Source: CBDCTM01 sp965222005
GTDB lineage: Bacteria > Bacteroidota > Bacteroidia > Chitinophagales > Saprospiraceae
Length of the DNA stretch: 64,000 nt
Direction of reading: 5' to 3'
Assembly: GCA_965222005.1 (NCBI GenBank)
Contig: OZ244935.1
Span: forward strand, 3,224,001-3,288,000
A program made the translations under genes and the position numbers. The notes below the pieces were generated by a model. That model saw nothing but the letters and a program-made list of their open reading frames with translations, was not told where the DNA came from and did not search any database. Shown here piece by piece: positions 36,660-45,555 of the stretch; position 1 is the stretch's first letter, and every line of letters starts with the position of its first letter.

Positions 36660-38309
36660 ATGAACAAATCGAACTATATGTTGCTAGCTCGCCTCCTGCT
36701 TGCCATCTTTTTGCTTGGCTATTGTGAGCTTGCCAGCGCTCAATCAATAGAGCGGAGCGATGAGCTGCTGGTACAATTACACAAAGGAAAGGCTGTGGGC
36801 GAATTGATGAACACCTTTCAATTCAATAAAGGCAGCAATGCACTCCGCTTGGAATATCTAAAAGCAATAGTGGCGGATTTCAATATCCATTTGCTGCGTT
36901 TTGACGAATCGAAAATCCATAGAAATAAGGCATTGGAGGCGATCCGTCAGCATCCATTGGTAGCTGCTGCCCAATTGAACGATCATGCCCAAATGCGGGC
37001 CATCATTCCCAACGATCCCTTTTTTGCCGACCAATGGAATATGCGGCAAATAAAAATGCCTGAAGTATGGGATGTAAGCACGGGAGGTCTTACGGCCAAT
37101 CAAGATACCATAGTGGTGGCGGTGATGGATGCGGGCTGTAAAATTACGCATGAAGACCTGTTGCCCAATATTTGGTTCAACCATACTGAAATCCCCGGCG
37201 ATGGGGTGGATAATGATGGTAATGGCTACATCGACGATCATGCCGGCCTATACATCAAAGACCTTACGGATGAGCATCCCGACCATTTTCATGGCTGTGC
37301 AGTCACGGGCATTGTAGGGGCGAGGGGCGACAATGGTAAGGGCGTAAGCGGGGTGAATTGGACAGTGAAAATGATGCTGATCAGCGGAGCAGAATTTCCT
37401 TCAGAGATCGTAGAAGCCTATGCCTATGTGTATGATATGCGTAAAAAATACAACGAAACGGCAGGGCAGGAGGGCGCCTTTGTAGTGGCTGCCAACTACT
37501 CCTTCGGCATCGATTTCGGGGATTGTATCAATGATTATCCGGTTTGGGGTAGCATGTACGACAGTATTGGTCAGGTGGGTGTGCTGGGTGTGACAGCCGC
37601 GCCCAATGAGAATATCAATGTAGATGAAGCGGGGGATATGCCAACCAGCTGCACCAGCGAATTTATGATTGCAGTAACCAACTCCGACATAAATGATGAC
37701 AAGGTGCAGGCGGCAGGATTTGGCGCACTGAGTATGGATTTGGCTGCGCCGGGTACCGATATTACTACTACTAAACGCAACAACCAGTATGGCGATCAAG
37801 GCTCTGGCTCTTCCTGGTCGGCGCCTCTGGTGAGCGGTGCGATTGCTTTGTTGTACAGCCTGCCTTGCGGCGGCCTGGCCGACAATGCCCTGGAAGAGCC
37901 TGCGGCTACTGCTCGGCTGATGAAGCGCGTGATTATAGAAGGTGTGGATCCTTCTGCCACCCTCGAGGGCAGGACGGTAAGTGGCGGACGGCTCAATGTT
38001 TTCAACAGTTTGGGCTTGCTACAGTCGGAGTTTGGTGGCCAAATCGGCAAGCTGGATGTACTAAACATATTCCCCAATCCTCCTCAAAACCATGAAGTGT
38101 TTATTGAATATCAGCGGCCTGATTTCGAGGATTATCAGCTGCAGGTGTTTAATTCCATAGGTCAGCTCATGTTCGAAGATAAAATTTCGGGCAATTGTGC
38201 ACCCCGGTACCACCGGATCAACACCTACGGCTGGGGAGCTGGAATTTATTTTGTAAGCATTGAGAATAGTGATAATCAGGTGAGTGCCCGATTTATGATT
38301 GATAAGTGA
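36660..38309 (+). CDS. secreted subtilisin-family (S8) serine protease with T9SS sorting domain
   Basis: A 549-residue predicted extracellular protease. It has a signal peptide (to about 27, ending LASAQ), an N-terminal region like an inhibitor or propeptide (ELLVQLHKGKAVGELMNTFQ), and an S8 catalytic domain with the triad D157 (VVAVMDAGC), H211 (HFHGCAVTGIVGA) and S385 (GSGSSWSAPLVSG), plus oxyanion N279 in AANYSFG. The acidic loop GDGVDNDGNGYIDD is typical of Bacteroidota subtilases. A type A T9SS sorting domain forms the last 80 residues (IFPNPPQNHEVFIEY ... GWGAGIYFVSIE). It stands alone on its strand with 185 bases of plain spacer after it. Confidence 0.93.
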   Translation: MNKSNYMLLARLLLAIFLLGYCELASAQSIERSDELLVQLHKGKAVGELMNTFQFNKGSNALRLEYLKAIVADFNIHLLRFDESKIHRNKALEAIRQHPLVAAAQLNDHAQMRAIIPNDPFFADQWNMRQIKMPEVWDVSTGGLTANQDTIVVAVMDAGCKITHEDLLPNIWFNHTEIPGDGVDNDGNGYIDDHAGLYIKDLTDEHPDHFHGCAVTGIVGARGDNGKGVSGVNWTVKMMLISGAEFPSEIVEAYAYVYDMRKKYNETAGQEGAFVVAANYSFGIDFGDCINDYPVWGSMYDSIGQVGVLGVTAAPNENINVDEAGDMPTSCTSEFMIAVTNSDINDDKVQAAGFGALSMDLAAPGTDITTTKRNNQYGDQGSGSSWSAPLVSGAIALLYSLPCGGLADNALEEPAATARLMKRVIIEGVDPSATLEGRTVSGGRLNVFNSLGLLQSEFGGQIGKLDVLNIFPNPPQNHEVFIEYQRPDFEDYQLQVFNSIGQLMFEDKISGNCAPRYHRINTYGWGAGIYFVSIENSDNQVSARFMIDK

Positions 38310-38494
38310 ATTGGGTAGTGCACTAAAGGTAAGGCTGCGCTACTTGTCAGATGGCCAGACAAGAGAAAGGCTGAGAGCCTGCAAATCTTGAGCGGCTGTC
38401 CGCGCAAAAAAACCAGCTGATCTTTCGCTCTTCTGTTAATTTCTTATAACTTAACTACGAGAAAACGAATCGCTAAACCCTGCAAGCCCCTTCC

Positions 38495-40585
38495 ATGTTC
38501 AATTGGCGAGCCATTCCCTTTGTCCGCCTTATCCTTCCACTGATAGTCGGAATTATTCTGGCATATACCATCAATCTGGCTATCCGCCCTGCATGTTGGG
38601 TGGTGCTGCTTTTGACGCTGGCGCTGATGTGGCTAAATAGCGGTCGTTTGAGTTTTGGTTGGCGATGGTTGCCCGCCCTTGTCATCAATGTAGCGTTGCT
38701 GCTGTTGGGCTATCAAATTGCCTGGTTTCATCAGGATTTGAACCGGCAAAACCACTTTCAACAATATTTATTCCAAAAGAACACCTTTGAAGCACAGCTT
38801 ATAGAGGCTCCCCTTAAGGGAAAATGGCTGAAAATGCATGCAGAGCTGCAACAGATTAGCGATTCGCAATCGCCTGTCAAACCCGTGTCGGGCAATGTGT
38901 TGCTGTACCTTGAAAATGACAGCCTCAGCCGCTCGCTAAGCATTGGTGATCGCGTGCTTGCAAAGGCCCGCCTGAGTCCTGTGAAGGGTCCGGCCAATCC
39001 CTATGCTTTTGATTATCGCCGATATTTGGCTACTCAAAACATTCATTATCAGGCTTTTATACGTAGTGAGCAATGGCATGTATTGAAGAAGTCCGAGGTG
39101 TTTTCGCTAAAAAGCCGGGCTCATGAGCTGCGCCAATCCTTCATCAATACGCTCAACAAGCAGCTTCCCACGCCCAATGAGCGGGCTGTGGGGCAGGCGC
39201 TAATCCTGGGCTTTAAGGGTGGCCTGACCGATGAGATTCGCAATGCCTATGCCGGTACCGGAGCGATGCATGTGTTGGCTGTATCGGGCCTTCACGTAGG
39301 TCTGGTGTATTTGGGGCTGGGGTTTTTATTGAGCCTGTTTCCCTTTCGCTCAGGCTGGTGGAAGCCAACAAAAGTGGTGCTTTTGTTGGGAGGCGTTTGG
39401 CTTTTTGCCTTGCTTACAGGAGCCTCGCCCAGCGTGATGCGGGCCTCTACAATGTTCAGTTTTCTCATCATCGGTATGCATTTGCGGCGGCAGCCCAATA
39501 TATACAATGTATTAGCGGCTTCAGCCTTTTGCCTGCTTTGCTTCCGTCCGCTACTCTTGTGGGAGTTGGGCTTTCAGTTATCCTATTTGGCAGTGATTGG
39601 CATTGTTTATTTTCAACCCAAAATATACCGGCTCTGGCTAATCGATAATAAAATTGGGGATTATTTGTGGAAGCTGGTGGCAGTGGCTATTGCTGCACAA
39701 ATCACCACCCTGCCGCTGAGTATTTATTACTTCCATCAATTTCCGATTTATTTTTGGTTATCGGGCATCGTAGTGATCCCTGCCGCTACGCTGATCCTTA
39801 CCGGCGGCTTGCTGCTGTTGGTGGCAGCGCATACAGTTCCCGCTCTGGCAGCTGGGATTGGCGGGCTGTTGTATGGGGTGATCTGGCTGACCAATTCGCT
39901 GATCTTTATCATTCAACAAATTCCGGGTTCTCTGCTGGGCGGGATATGGGTATCGGGCCTGGTGCTATTGCTTTTGTATGGTATAGTGAGCTGTGTGTGT
40001 TTGGCTATTGAGACCAAACGGATGAGATGGCTGACAGTGGGTATGGGCTTACTGCTACTGATCGGGATTCTTTACAATATAAGGGAGTATCGGAGGCATT
40101 GGCAAAAGCAGATGAGCATTTACCAACTGCCGGGGCACACCATGCTGGAGTTTGTGGATGGCAGAGAAGCCTTTGTGGCGAGCAAAGAAGGCGTGTCGCA
40201 GAAAGAGGAGGAGTGGGCTGCGTTGAATCATCGGCAGGTGTGTGGCATCCAAAAAGTAGAACGGCTCAATTTATCGGATAGCTTTGAAGGAGCTTGTTTG
40301 CGGGCTCAAAATGGGTTGTATCAATTTTATGAATTGCGGGTGGCAGTTGTCAGCGGACCAATCCGAAAAGTGGCAAATACTCCGGTGTCTGTCCGGTATT
40401 TGGTACTCAATGGTGCCGTCCAAGCGGATATGGATGAGCTGTTGGCTTGCTATCAGCCAGACTGTTTGGTGGTAGATGGCAGCAGCGGTTTTCGGCATCG
40501 GCAGTACTGGCGAAAAGCCTGCCTGAAGAAAAGCCTCAGGTTTCACGATGTACAGAATCAGGGAGCTATAGTGTTGAAAATGTGA
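38495..40585 (+). CDS. comEC: ComEC/Rec2-family DNA uptake channel protein
   Basis: A 696-residue polytopic protein expected to carry transforming DNA across the inner membrane. Parts: N-terminal membrane helices, a DUF4131 beta domain (about 60-180, with FEAQLIEAPLKGKWLKMHAE), then the competence channel domain with GTGAMHVLAVSGLHVGLVYL and many membrane segments (to about 540). The last 150 residues occupy the place of the metallo-beta-lactamase-like domain, but I see no HxHxDH motif, so that domain is degenerate or replaced, as in other Bacteroidota forms. The next gene, 24 bases on, encodes repeated ComEA-like helix-hairpin-helix units, supporting a DNA uptake role. Confidence 0.92.
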   Translation: MFNWRAIPFVRLILPLIVGIILAYTINLAIRPACWVVLLLTLALMWLNSGRLSFGWRWLPALVINVALLLLGYQIAWFHQDLNRQNHFQQYLFQKNTFEAQLIEAPLKGKWLKMHAELQQISDSQSPVKPVSGNVLLYLENDSLSRSLSIGDRVLAKARLSPVKGPANPYAFDYRRYLATQNIHYQAFIRSEQWHVLKKSEVFSLKSRAHELRQSFINTLNKQLPTPNERAVGQALILGFKGGLTDEIRNAYAGTGAMHVLAVSGLHVGLVYLGLGFLLSLFPFRSGWWKPTKVVLLLGGVWLFALLTGASPSVMRASTMFSFLIIGMHLRRQPNIYNVLAASAFCLLCFRPLLLWELGFQLSYLAVIGIVYFQPKIYRLWLIDNKIGDYLWKLVAVAIAAQITTLPLSIYYFHQFPIYFWLSGIVVIPAATLILTGGLLLLVAAHTVPALAAGIGGLLYGVIWLTNSLIFIIQQIPGSLLGGIWVSGLVLLLLYGIVSCVCLAIETKRMRWLTVGMGLLLLIGILYNIREYRRHWQKQMSIYQLPGHTMLEFVDGREAFVASKEGVSQKEEEWAALNHRQVCGIQKVERLNLSDSFEGACLRAQNGLYQFYELRVAVVSGPIRKVANTPVSVRYLVLNGAVQADMDELLACYQPDCLVVDGSSGFRHRQYWRKACLKKSLRFHDVQNQGAIVLKM

Positions 40586-40609
40586 TGACTATGAATAAAT
40601 TTTATTTGC

Positions 40610-41743
40610 ATGTTTTCGTTTTTTAAAGATTATTTTCAATATAGCAGAGCGGAACGAAATGGCGTAATAGCACTATTGCTGCTATGCTTTTTGGTGTTTT
40701 TGCTGCCACAGATTTATCCTTGGTTTCATAAGGAGAAGGCGGTTGATTTTGAAGAATGGGATCGGCTCACCGCTGCCTGGCAGGCTGATACGATTAGTAA
40801 TGCGCCTACATTGAGGCAAGCGGCCGACAGCCTTTTTTATTTTGACCCTAATACCATCTCGCCAAACGATTTGCGAAGACTCGGCCTTTCAAAAAAAGTA
40901 GCCAATACCATTGAAAATTACCGCTCGAAAGGTGGCCGGTTTTTTAAAAAGGAAGATCTTAAAAAAATATACGGCCTGCCAGATACTACTTACCATCGTC
41001 TGGAAGGGTATATACTTTTTGAAGCGGCTAATAGCCCGCCACCACAGGTCGAACAAAGCAGTTTCTCACCGCCCATTGAATATTTTCCCTTCAATCCCAA
41101 TACTGCCAGCATTGCTGATTTGAAGCGGCTGGGGCTAGGTGAGCGGGTGGTACGTACACTGGATAAATTCCGTTCGAAAGGCGGTCGGTTTTACAAAAAA
41201 GAATCATTGAGCAAAATATATGGCTTAAGCAAAAGGGACTATGAAAGGCTGCTGCCCTGGATTCGGCTTGATGATGAAGAGCCTGACCACACTGGCTCAC
41301 AGCAGGTGGCACTGAAGGCGCGGCCCGAATCAGTTTCCAGCCGCCCTGCTGCCCCCATCGACATCAATGCGGCGGATGTGGAAACCTGGCAAAGCTTGCG
41401 TGGCATTGGCCCCTATTTTGCCCAGCGTATCGTCAAGTTCCGGGACGCGTTGGGCGGCTTTTACGAATTGCAGCAGGTAGCCGACACGTACCAATTGCCC
41501 GACAGCACCTACCAGGCGATTCGCCCTTTTTTAAAGCTGTCGCCGATATTTCGGACGCTGAAGATCAATAGCGCAACAGTGGATGAATTGGCCCGGCATC
41601 CGTATTTGAACAGAAAGCAAGCCGGTATGATCGTGAACTATCGCAAACAGCACGGGCCTTTTGGTGGAAAGGCTGATCTCCGGAATTTGCGGGGCATTCC
41701 GTCTGAGCAATTAGATAAGCTGACGCATTATGTAGCATATTGA
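40610..41743 (+). CDS. membrane-anchored protein with four ComEA-like helix-hairpin-helix repeats
   Basis: A 377-residue protein: a cytoplasmic start, one membrane helix (about 20-38, GVIALLLLCFLVFLLPQIYP), then four helix-hairpin-helix units at about 80-140, 160-215, 245-300 and 305-377. Examples are FDPNTISPNDLRRLGLSKKV, FNPNTASIADLKRLGLGERV, DINAADVETWQSLRGIGPYF and INSATVDELARHPYLNRKQA. Units 1 and 2 both carry YRSKGGRFFKKEDLKKIYGL-like tails, so they arose by duplication. ComEA proteins bind incoming DNA with one or two such units; four in a membrane-anchored form, directly after comEC, suggests a DNA receptor. Related larger ComEA-like proteins occur across Bacteroidota. Confidence 0.9.
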   Translation: MFSFFKDYFQYSRAERNGVIALLLLCFLVFLLPQIYPWFHKEKAVDFEEWDRLTAAWQADTISNAPTLRQAADSLFYFDPNTISPNDLRRLGLSKKVANTIENYRSKGGRFFKKEDLKKIYGLPDTTYHRLEGYILFEAANSPPPQVEQSSFSPPIEYFPFNPNTASIADLKRLGLGERVVRTLDKFRSKGGRFYKKESLSKIYGLSKRDYERLLPWIRLDDEEPDHTGSQQVALKARPESVSSRPAAPIDINAADVETWQSLRGIGPYFAQRIVKFRDALGGFYELQQVADTYQLPDSTYQAIRPFLKLSPIFRTLKINSATVDELARHPYLNRKQAGMIVNYRKQHGPFGGKADLRNLRGIPSEQLDKLTHYVAY

Positions 41744-41854
41744 TGGGGGAGGGGACTCCATATGGGCTGGCTTGAGAAATATTCTTCCTACCAGTTCCTT
41801 TTTTGAGCCTTTGCCTTACCTTAGTAGCCTCAACCAAAGACCCTGCAAGGCTTC

Positions 41855-44044
41855 ATGAGCAAGCAATTTCCTTTTTTCCCTCAGCAATTCGCCGGAGATA
41901 GCGGGCCTGCCTGCTTGCAGATGATTTGCCAACACTATGGTCGGCACTATTCGCTGTGGCAACTGAGGGAGCAGGTACAGCAGGAAGATGAACGTAGCGA
42001 GTTGATGAACCTCTGCGTGGCGGCCGAATCGCTGGGCTTTCAATCTGTGCTCAGCCGGATGCCTTTTCAGTCCAATGGCTCCGAAAGTAGTTTGATGGAT
42101 ACGCCTTTGCCTTGCATCATTCCCATAAGAAACGGACACTTTGTAGTATTGTATAAGCTTGATCGCCGCTTTGCCTACATTGCTGATCCGGCATCAGGGC
42201 TGAGGCGCTTGCCCCTAAAGGCGCTTTTGGAGCAGTGGTCGGGTGGAGAGCAGCCGGGCTGGGTGATGGCATTGCAGGCCTCTCCTGGATTTTATGAATC
42301 CGGTGAAAACAAGGACAAGGGAAGTATTGCCTACTTGCTGCATTTTCTACGACCCTATCGGAAACTGCTGGCCTATCTGGCAGGAGGAATCCTGCTTGGG
42401 AGTTTGATCCAATTGGTGTTTCCGTTTCTTACCCAGTGGTTGGTAGATGTGGGTATTGAAAACCAGAATGTTCAATTTATTTATCTCATTCTGCTGGCGC
42501 AACTCATGCTTTTCGGGAGCCAAATGACGGTCAATCTGCTGCAAAGCTGGATATTGTTGCACATCAGCACCCGGGTCAATGTCAGCTTGATCGCTGACTT
42601 CCTGGCCAAACTGCTGCGCCTGCCGATCAGCTTTTTCACTTCTGCCAAAACAGGCGATTTGCTGCAACGCATAACAGACCAGCGCAGGATAGAAGCATTT
42701 CTTACCACCTCGCTCGTGAGCCTGTTGTTTGCTGTTACCAATTTTGTAGTATTCGGCCTGGTATTGCTGTACTTTCAATGGAGCCTTTTTGCTGTTTTTT
42801 TGGCTTTCAGCTTGTTTTATCTGATTTGGATATTCCTCTTTCTCAGGCCCCGGGCAAGGGTGGATCATCAGCGGTTCAAAGAGCTTTCGGACAACCAAAA
42901 TGCGGTGCTTGAGATTATTCAGGGCATGCAGGAGACCAAGCTGCAAAATAGTCAGGACAAGCGCCGTTGGCACTGGACGCATGTGCAGGCCCGGCTCTTT
43001 CGCAGCAACATTCGCTCTTTATCAATCATGCAATGGCAGGATGGCGGAGCGGGCTTTATCAACCAATTAAAGGATATCATCATTAGCTTTTTGGCCGCCA
43101 AAGGAGTGGTGGAAGGTAGCATGACTTTGGGGATGATGCTGGCGATTCAATATATTGTTGGGCAACTCAATGGCCCGCTTCAGCAGCTTATCGGTTTAGT
43201 CCGCCAGGGGCAGGATGCGGGCATTAGCCTGAAGAGGCTTGGTCAGATACACGCCCTACCCGTTGAAAAAACCTTTGATCGGTACCAATTGGATATGCTG
43301 GGCGAAGAAGCAGATATACATATTTCGAATCTGTGTTTTCGTTATCATGAGGAGGGCGAATATGTGCTAAAAAACATTAATTTGACCATTCCGGCGGGCA
43401 AGGTGACAGCAATTGTAGGTACTAGTGGCAGTGGAAAGACGAGCTTGATGAAACTACTGTTGGGCTTTTTTGAACCCAGCTCAGGGAGCATCCGGATAGG
43501 GGCAATGCCGCTCAACGGCATTCGTAAGTCGTGGTGGCGTGGGCGCTGTGGCGCTGTACTGCAGGATGGCTACATTTTTTCGGATAGCATTGCCAATAAT
43601 ATTGCAGAGAGTGATGAGTTTGTAAACAAAACAAAGCTGGCCTTAGCTGCAGAAGTGGCTAATATTCAGGAATTTATACATGCACTACCTTTGGCATACA
43701 ATACGATGATCGGCGCTCAGGGCAATGGAATCAGCCAGGGGCAAAGACAGCGCATCCTGATAGCCAGAGCGGTGTATAAAAATCCTGACTATTTATTTTT
43801 TGATGAAGCTACCAATGCATTGGATGCCAAAAATGAAAAAATCATCGTTGAAAATCTGCATACTTTTTTTGAGGGAAAAACAGTGGTAGTCGTAGCTCAT
43901 CGACTGAGTACCGTACGGAATGCAGACAACATTGTGGTGATCGAAAAAGGGGAGCTGGTGGAGCAAGGTAAGCATGCAACACTGACCAGGCAAAGAGGTA
44001 AATACTATCAATTGGTGAAAAATCAGCTGGAGTTGGGGGTGTAA
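41855..44044 (+). CDS. peptidase-domain (C39-like) ABC transporter, catalytic Cys replaced by Ser
   Basis: A 729-residue exporter of the bacteriocin/peptidase-containing ABC transporter class. Residues 1-130 are a C39-like domain, 160-460 the membrane domain (six helices), and 490-729 the ATPase. The ATPase is intact: Walker A IVGTSGSGKTSLM, signature ISQGQRQRILIARA, Walker B DYLFFDEATNALD and H-loop VVVAHRLSTV. In the peptidase domain the usual DCGPxCL motif reads DSGPACL, so residue 16 is Ser (codon AGC), while the triad His (H95 in NGHFVVLY) and Asp (D111 in IADPAS) remain. Export without leader cleavage, as with HlyB-type C39-like domains, is therefore possible. The HlyD-type adaptor gene follows about 200 bases later. 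Confidence 0.9.
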   Translation: MSKQFPFFPQQFAGDSGPACLQMICQHYGRHYSLWQLREQVQQEDERSELMNLCVAAESLGFQSVLSRMPFQSNGSESSLMDTPLPCIIPIRNGHFVVLYKLDRRFAYIADPASGLRRLPLKALLEQWSGGEQPGWVMALQASPGFYESGENKDKGSIAYLLHFLRPYRKLLAYLAGGILLGSLIQLVFPFLTQWLVDVGIENQNVQFIYLILLAQLMLFGSQMTVNLLQSWILLHISTRVNVSLIADFLAKLLRLPISFFTSAKTGDLLQRITDQRRIEAFLTTSLVSLLFAVTNFVVFGLVLLYFQWSLFAVFLAFSLFYLIWIFLFLRPRARVDHQRFKELSDNQNAVLEIIQGMQETKLQNSQDKRRWHWTHVQARLFRSNIRSLSIMQWQDGGAGFINQLKDIIISFLAAKGVVEGSMTLGMMLAIQYIVGQLNGPLQQLIGLVRQGQDAGISLKRLGQIHALPVEKTFDRYQLDMLGEEADIHISNLCFRYHEEGEYVLKNINLTIPAGKVTAIVGTSGSGKTSLMKLLLGFFEPSSGSIRIGAMPLNGIRKSWWRGRCGAVLQDGYIFSDSIANNIAESDEFVNKTKLALAAEVANIQEFIHALPLAYNTMIGAQGNGISQGQRQRILIARAVYKNPDYLFFDEATNALDAKNEKIIVENLHTFFEGKTVVVVAHRLSTVRNADNIVVIEKGELVEQGKHATLTRQRGKYYQLVKNQLELGV

Positions 44045-44242
44045 ATAGGGTAGAGCAAGAAATGCTCACCTTGCTCATCCGGCCAAAACGGAAGACCCGC
44101 TGGTCGGCAGCCCAAAATTGGGTGATTGATAGCTCAGGTACTTGATGAGTAGGTCAAACTGCTCCGAATAAAAAATGCGCATAAAAAAATCAGTGGCATG
44201 TTTCAAAACAGTTTCTAATAAACGAAAAATCTTAAAAAAATA

Positions 44243-45550
44243 ATGAGCCAACCCGATCCTCCATCGCCTGTTCGCTTTGATAGCAATGACGAGATCCGCC
44301 AGATACTCGGCCACCCGCCCGGCTGGTTACTCCGCTGGGGTCTCAGCTTCCTGCTGGCAGCTACCCTCGTTTTTCTTTTTATCAGCTGGCTCGTCAAGTA
44401 CCCCGACATCATCCCGGCGCGCCTCGTGTTATTCACCGAGCAGCCGCCGATTAGGGTAGTGGCACGCAGCGATGGCAAAATTAGCGAGCTTTTGGTAAGC
44501 GACCAGTCAGTTGTCCAAAAAAATCAATTGCTGGCGGTGCTGGACAATACCGCCAATCGGGAGGATATCATTAGCCTGGACCGGCTGCTTGATTTGGTGG
44601 AGCGGGCAGTACAGCCGGAGGAATTGGAAGAGCTGTCGTTGCCCCGAAAAATGAATCTTGGCCCTGTGCAACCTACCTACGCTGAATTTGCCCAGGCTAC
44701 TGAAAACTTGCAGTACTTGCTCTCTAAAGCGGATGTTCGCAGAAAGCTGCGCTCCTTAAACAACCAGATACTGCGGCTGGGCGATCTCAATAATTCGCTC
44801 GAAAAGCAGGAAGAGCTTCAAAGTGAAGAGGTGGAAATTGCCCGGCAGAACTTTTCGCGGAACGAACAGCTTCGCGCGGAAGGAACTGTGAGTGCATTAG
44901 AATTGGAAAATGCAGAGGGAGAGTATATTCGTCAAAAAAGGCTGCTCGAAAATTTTCAAACCGACATCATCAATAATCAGCTTAAAATCGAACAACTCAA
45001 GCTCGAGAAGGTAGCACTCCGGCAGGGCAGGATGGACGATTTTAACGAAATGCTCCGCAGTATCAAGGAGCGGGGCCGCCGCCTGCGCAGCGAGATCGAA
45101 AGCTGGAAGCAGCGCTTTTTGATCGTGGCGCCCATCAGCGGCACCGTCTCCATGAGCAGGGTTTGGAGCCCTCAGCAATTTGTCAAGACCAATGACGACA
45201 TCCTCACTGTAGTGCCCGACAGCAGTGCCGGCGGCATCAGCGGCCGGGCCATTTTGCCGGTGCAACGTTCGGGAAAGGTAGAGCTAGGGATGCGCGCCAA
45301 CATTCGGCTCGACAATTATCCCTACAAAGAATATGGTATTCTCACAGGGATTGTGGAAAGCATTTCGCCGGTGCCGGAAGATGGCAACTACCTGCTCGAA
45401 ATCGGACTGCCCGATGAGCTCAAAACCAGCTACGATCGGCAGTTGCGCTTTTCGCAGGAGATGCGTGGCACAGCCAATATTATTACCGAAGAGCGACGGA
45501 TCATAGAAAGAGTTTTCGATAGTATCTTGAGTGTGTTTAAGAATAATTGA
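44243..45550 (+). CDS. HlyD-family membrane fusion (adaptor) protein
   Basis: A 435-residue periplasmic adaptor that would join the upstream ABC transporter to an outer-membrane channel. One membrane helix near the N-terminus (LSFLLAATLVFLFISWLV), a first half-lipoyl segment (PIRVVARSDGKISELLVSDQ), a long coiled coil (about 120-270, with DLNNSLEKQEELQSEEVEIA), the second half-lipoyl segment (RFLIVAPISGTVSMSRVWSP) and a beta-barrel end (GMRANIRLDNYPYKEYGI). Such ABC-HlyD pairs export peptides or proteins. No outer-membrane TolC-like gene and no obvious double-glycine peptide gene is present in the window. Confidence 0.92.
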   Translation: MSQPDPPSPVRFDSNDEIRQILGHPPGWLLRWGLSFLLAATLVFLFISWLVKYPDIIPARLVLFTEQPPIRVVARSDGKISELLVSDQSVVQKNQLLAVLDNTANREDIISLDRLLDLVERAVQPEELEELSLPRKMNLGPVQPTYAEFAQATENLQYLLSKADVRRKLRSLNNQILRLGDLNNSLEKQEELQSEEVEIARQNFSRNEQLRAEGTVSALELENAEGEYIRQKRLLENFQTDIINNQLKIEQLKLEKVALRQGRMDDFNEMLRSIKERGRRLRSEIESWKQRFLIVAPISGTVSMSRVWSPQQFVKTNDDILTVVPDSSAGGISGRAILPVQRSGKVELGMRANIRLDNYPYKEYGILTGIVESISPVPEDGNYLLEIGLPDELKTSYDRQLRFSQEMRGTANIITEERRIIERVFDSILSVFKNN

Positions 45551-45555
45551 CGAAA

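Noticed and set aside
42347..42982. 211-codon minus-strand frame opposite the ABC exporter
   Set aside because: Q/K/P-rich shadow translation of the exporter's membrane domain.
44045..44242. Possible double-glycine leader peptide gene between the ABC and HlyD genes
   Set aside because: The only short ATG frame here (about 27 codons, MLTLLIRPKRKTRWSAAQNW) has no GG cleavage site and no typical leader.
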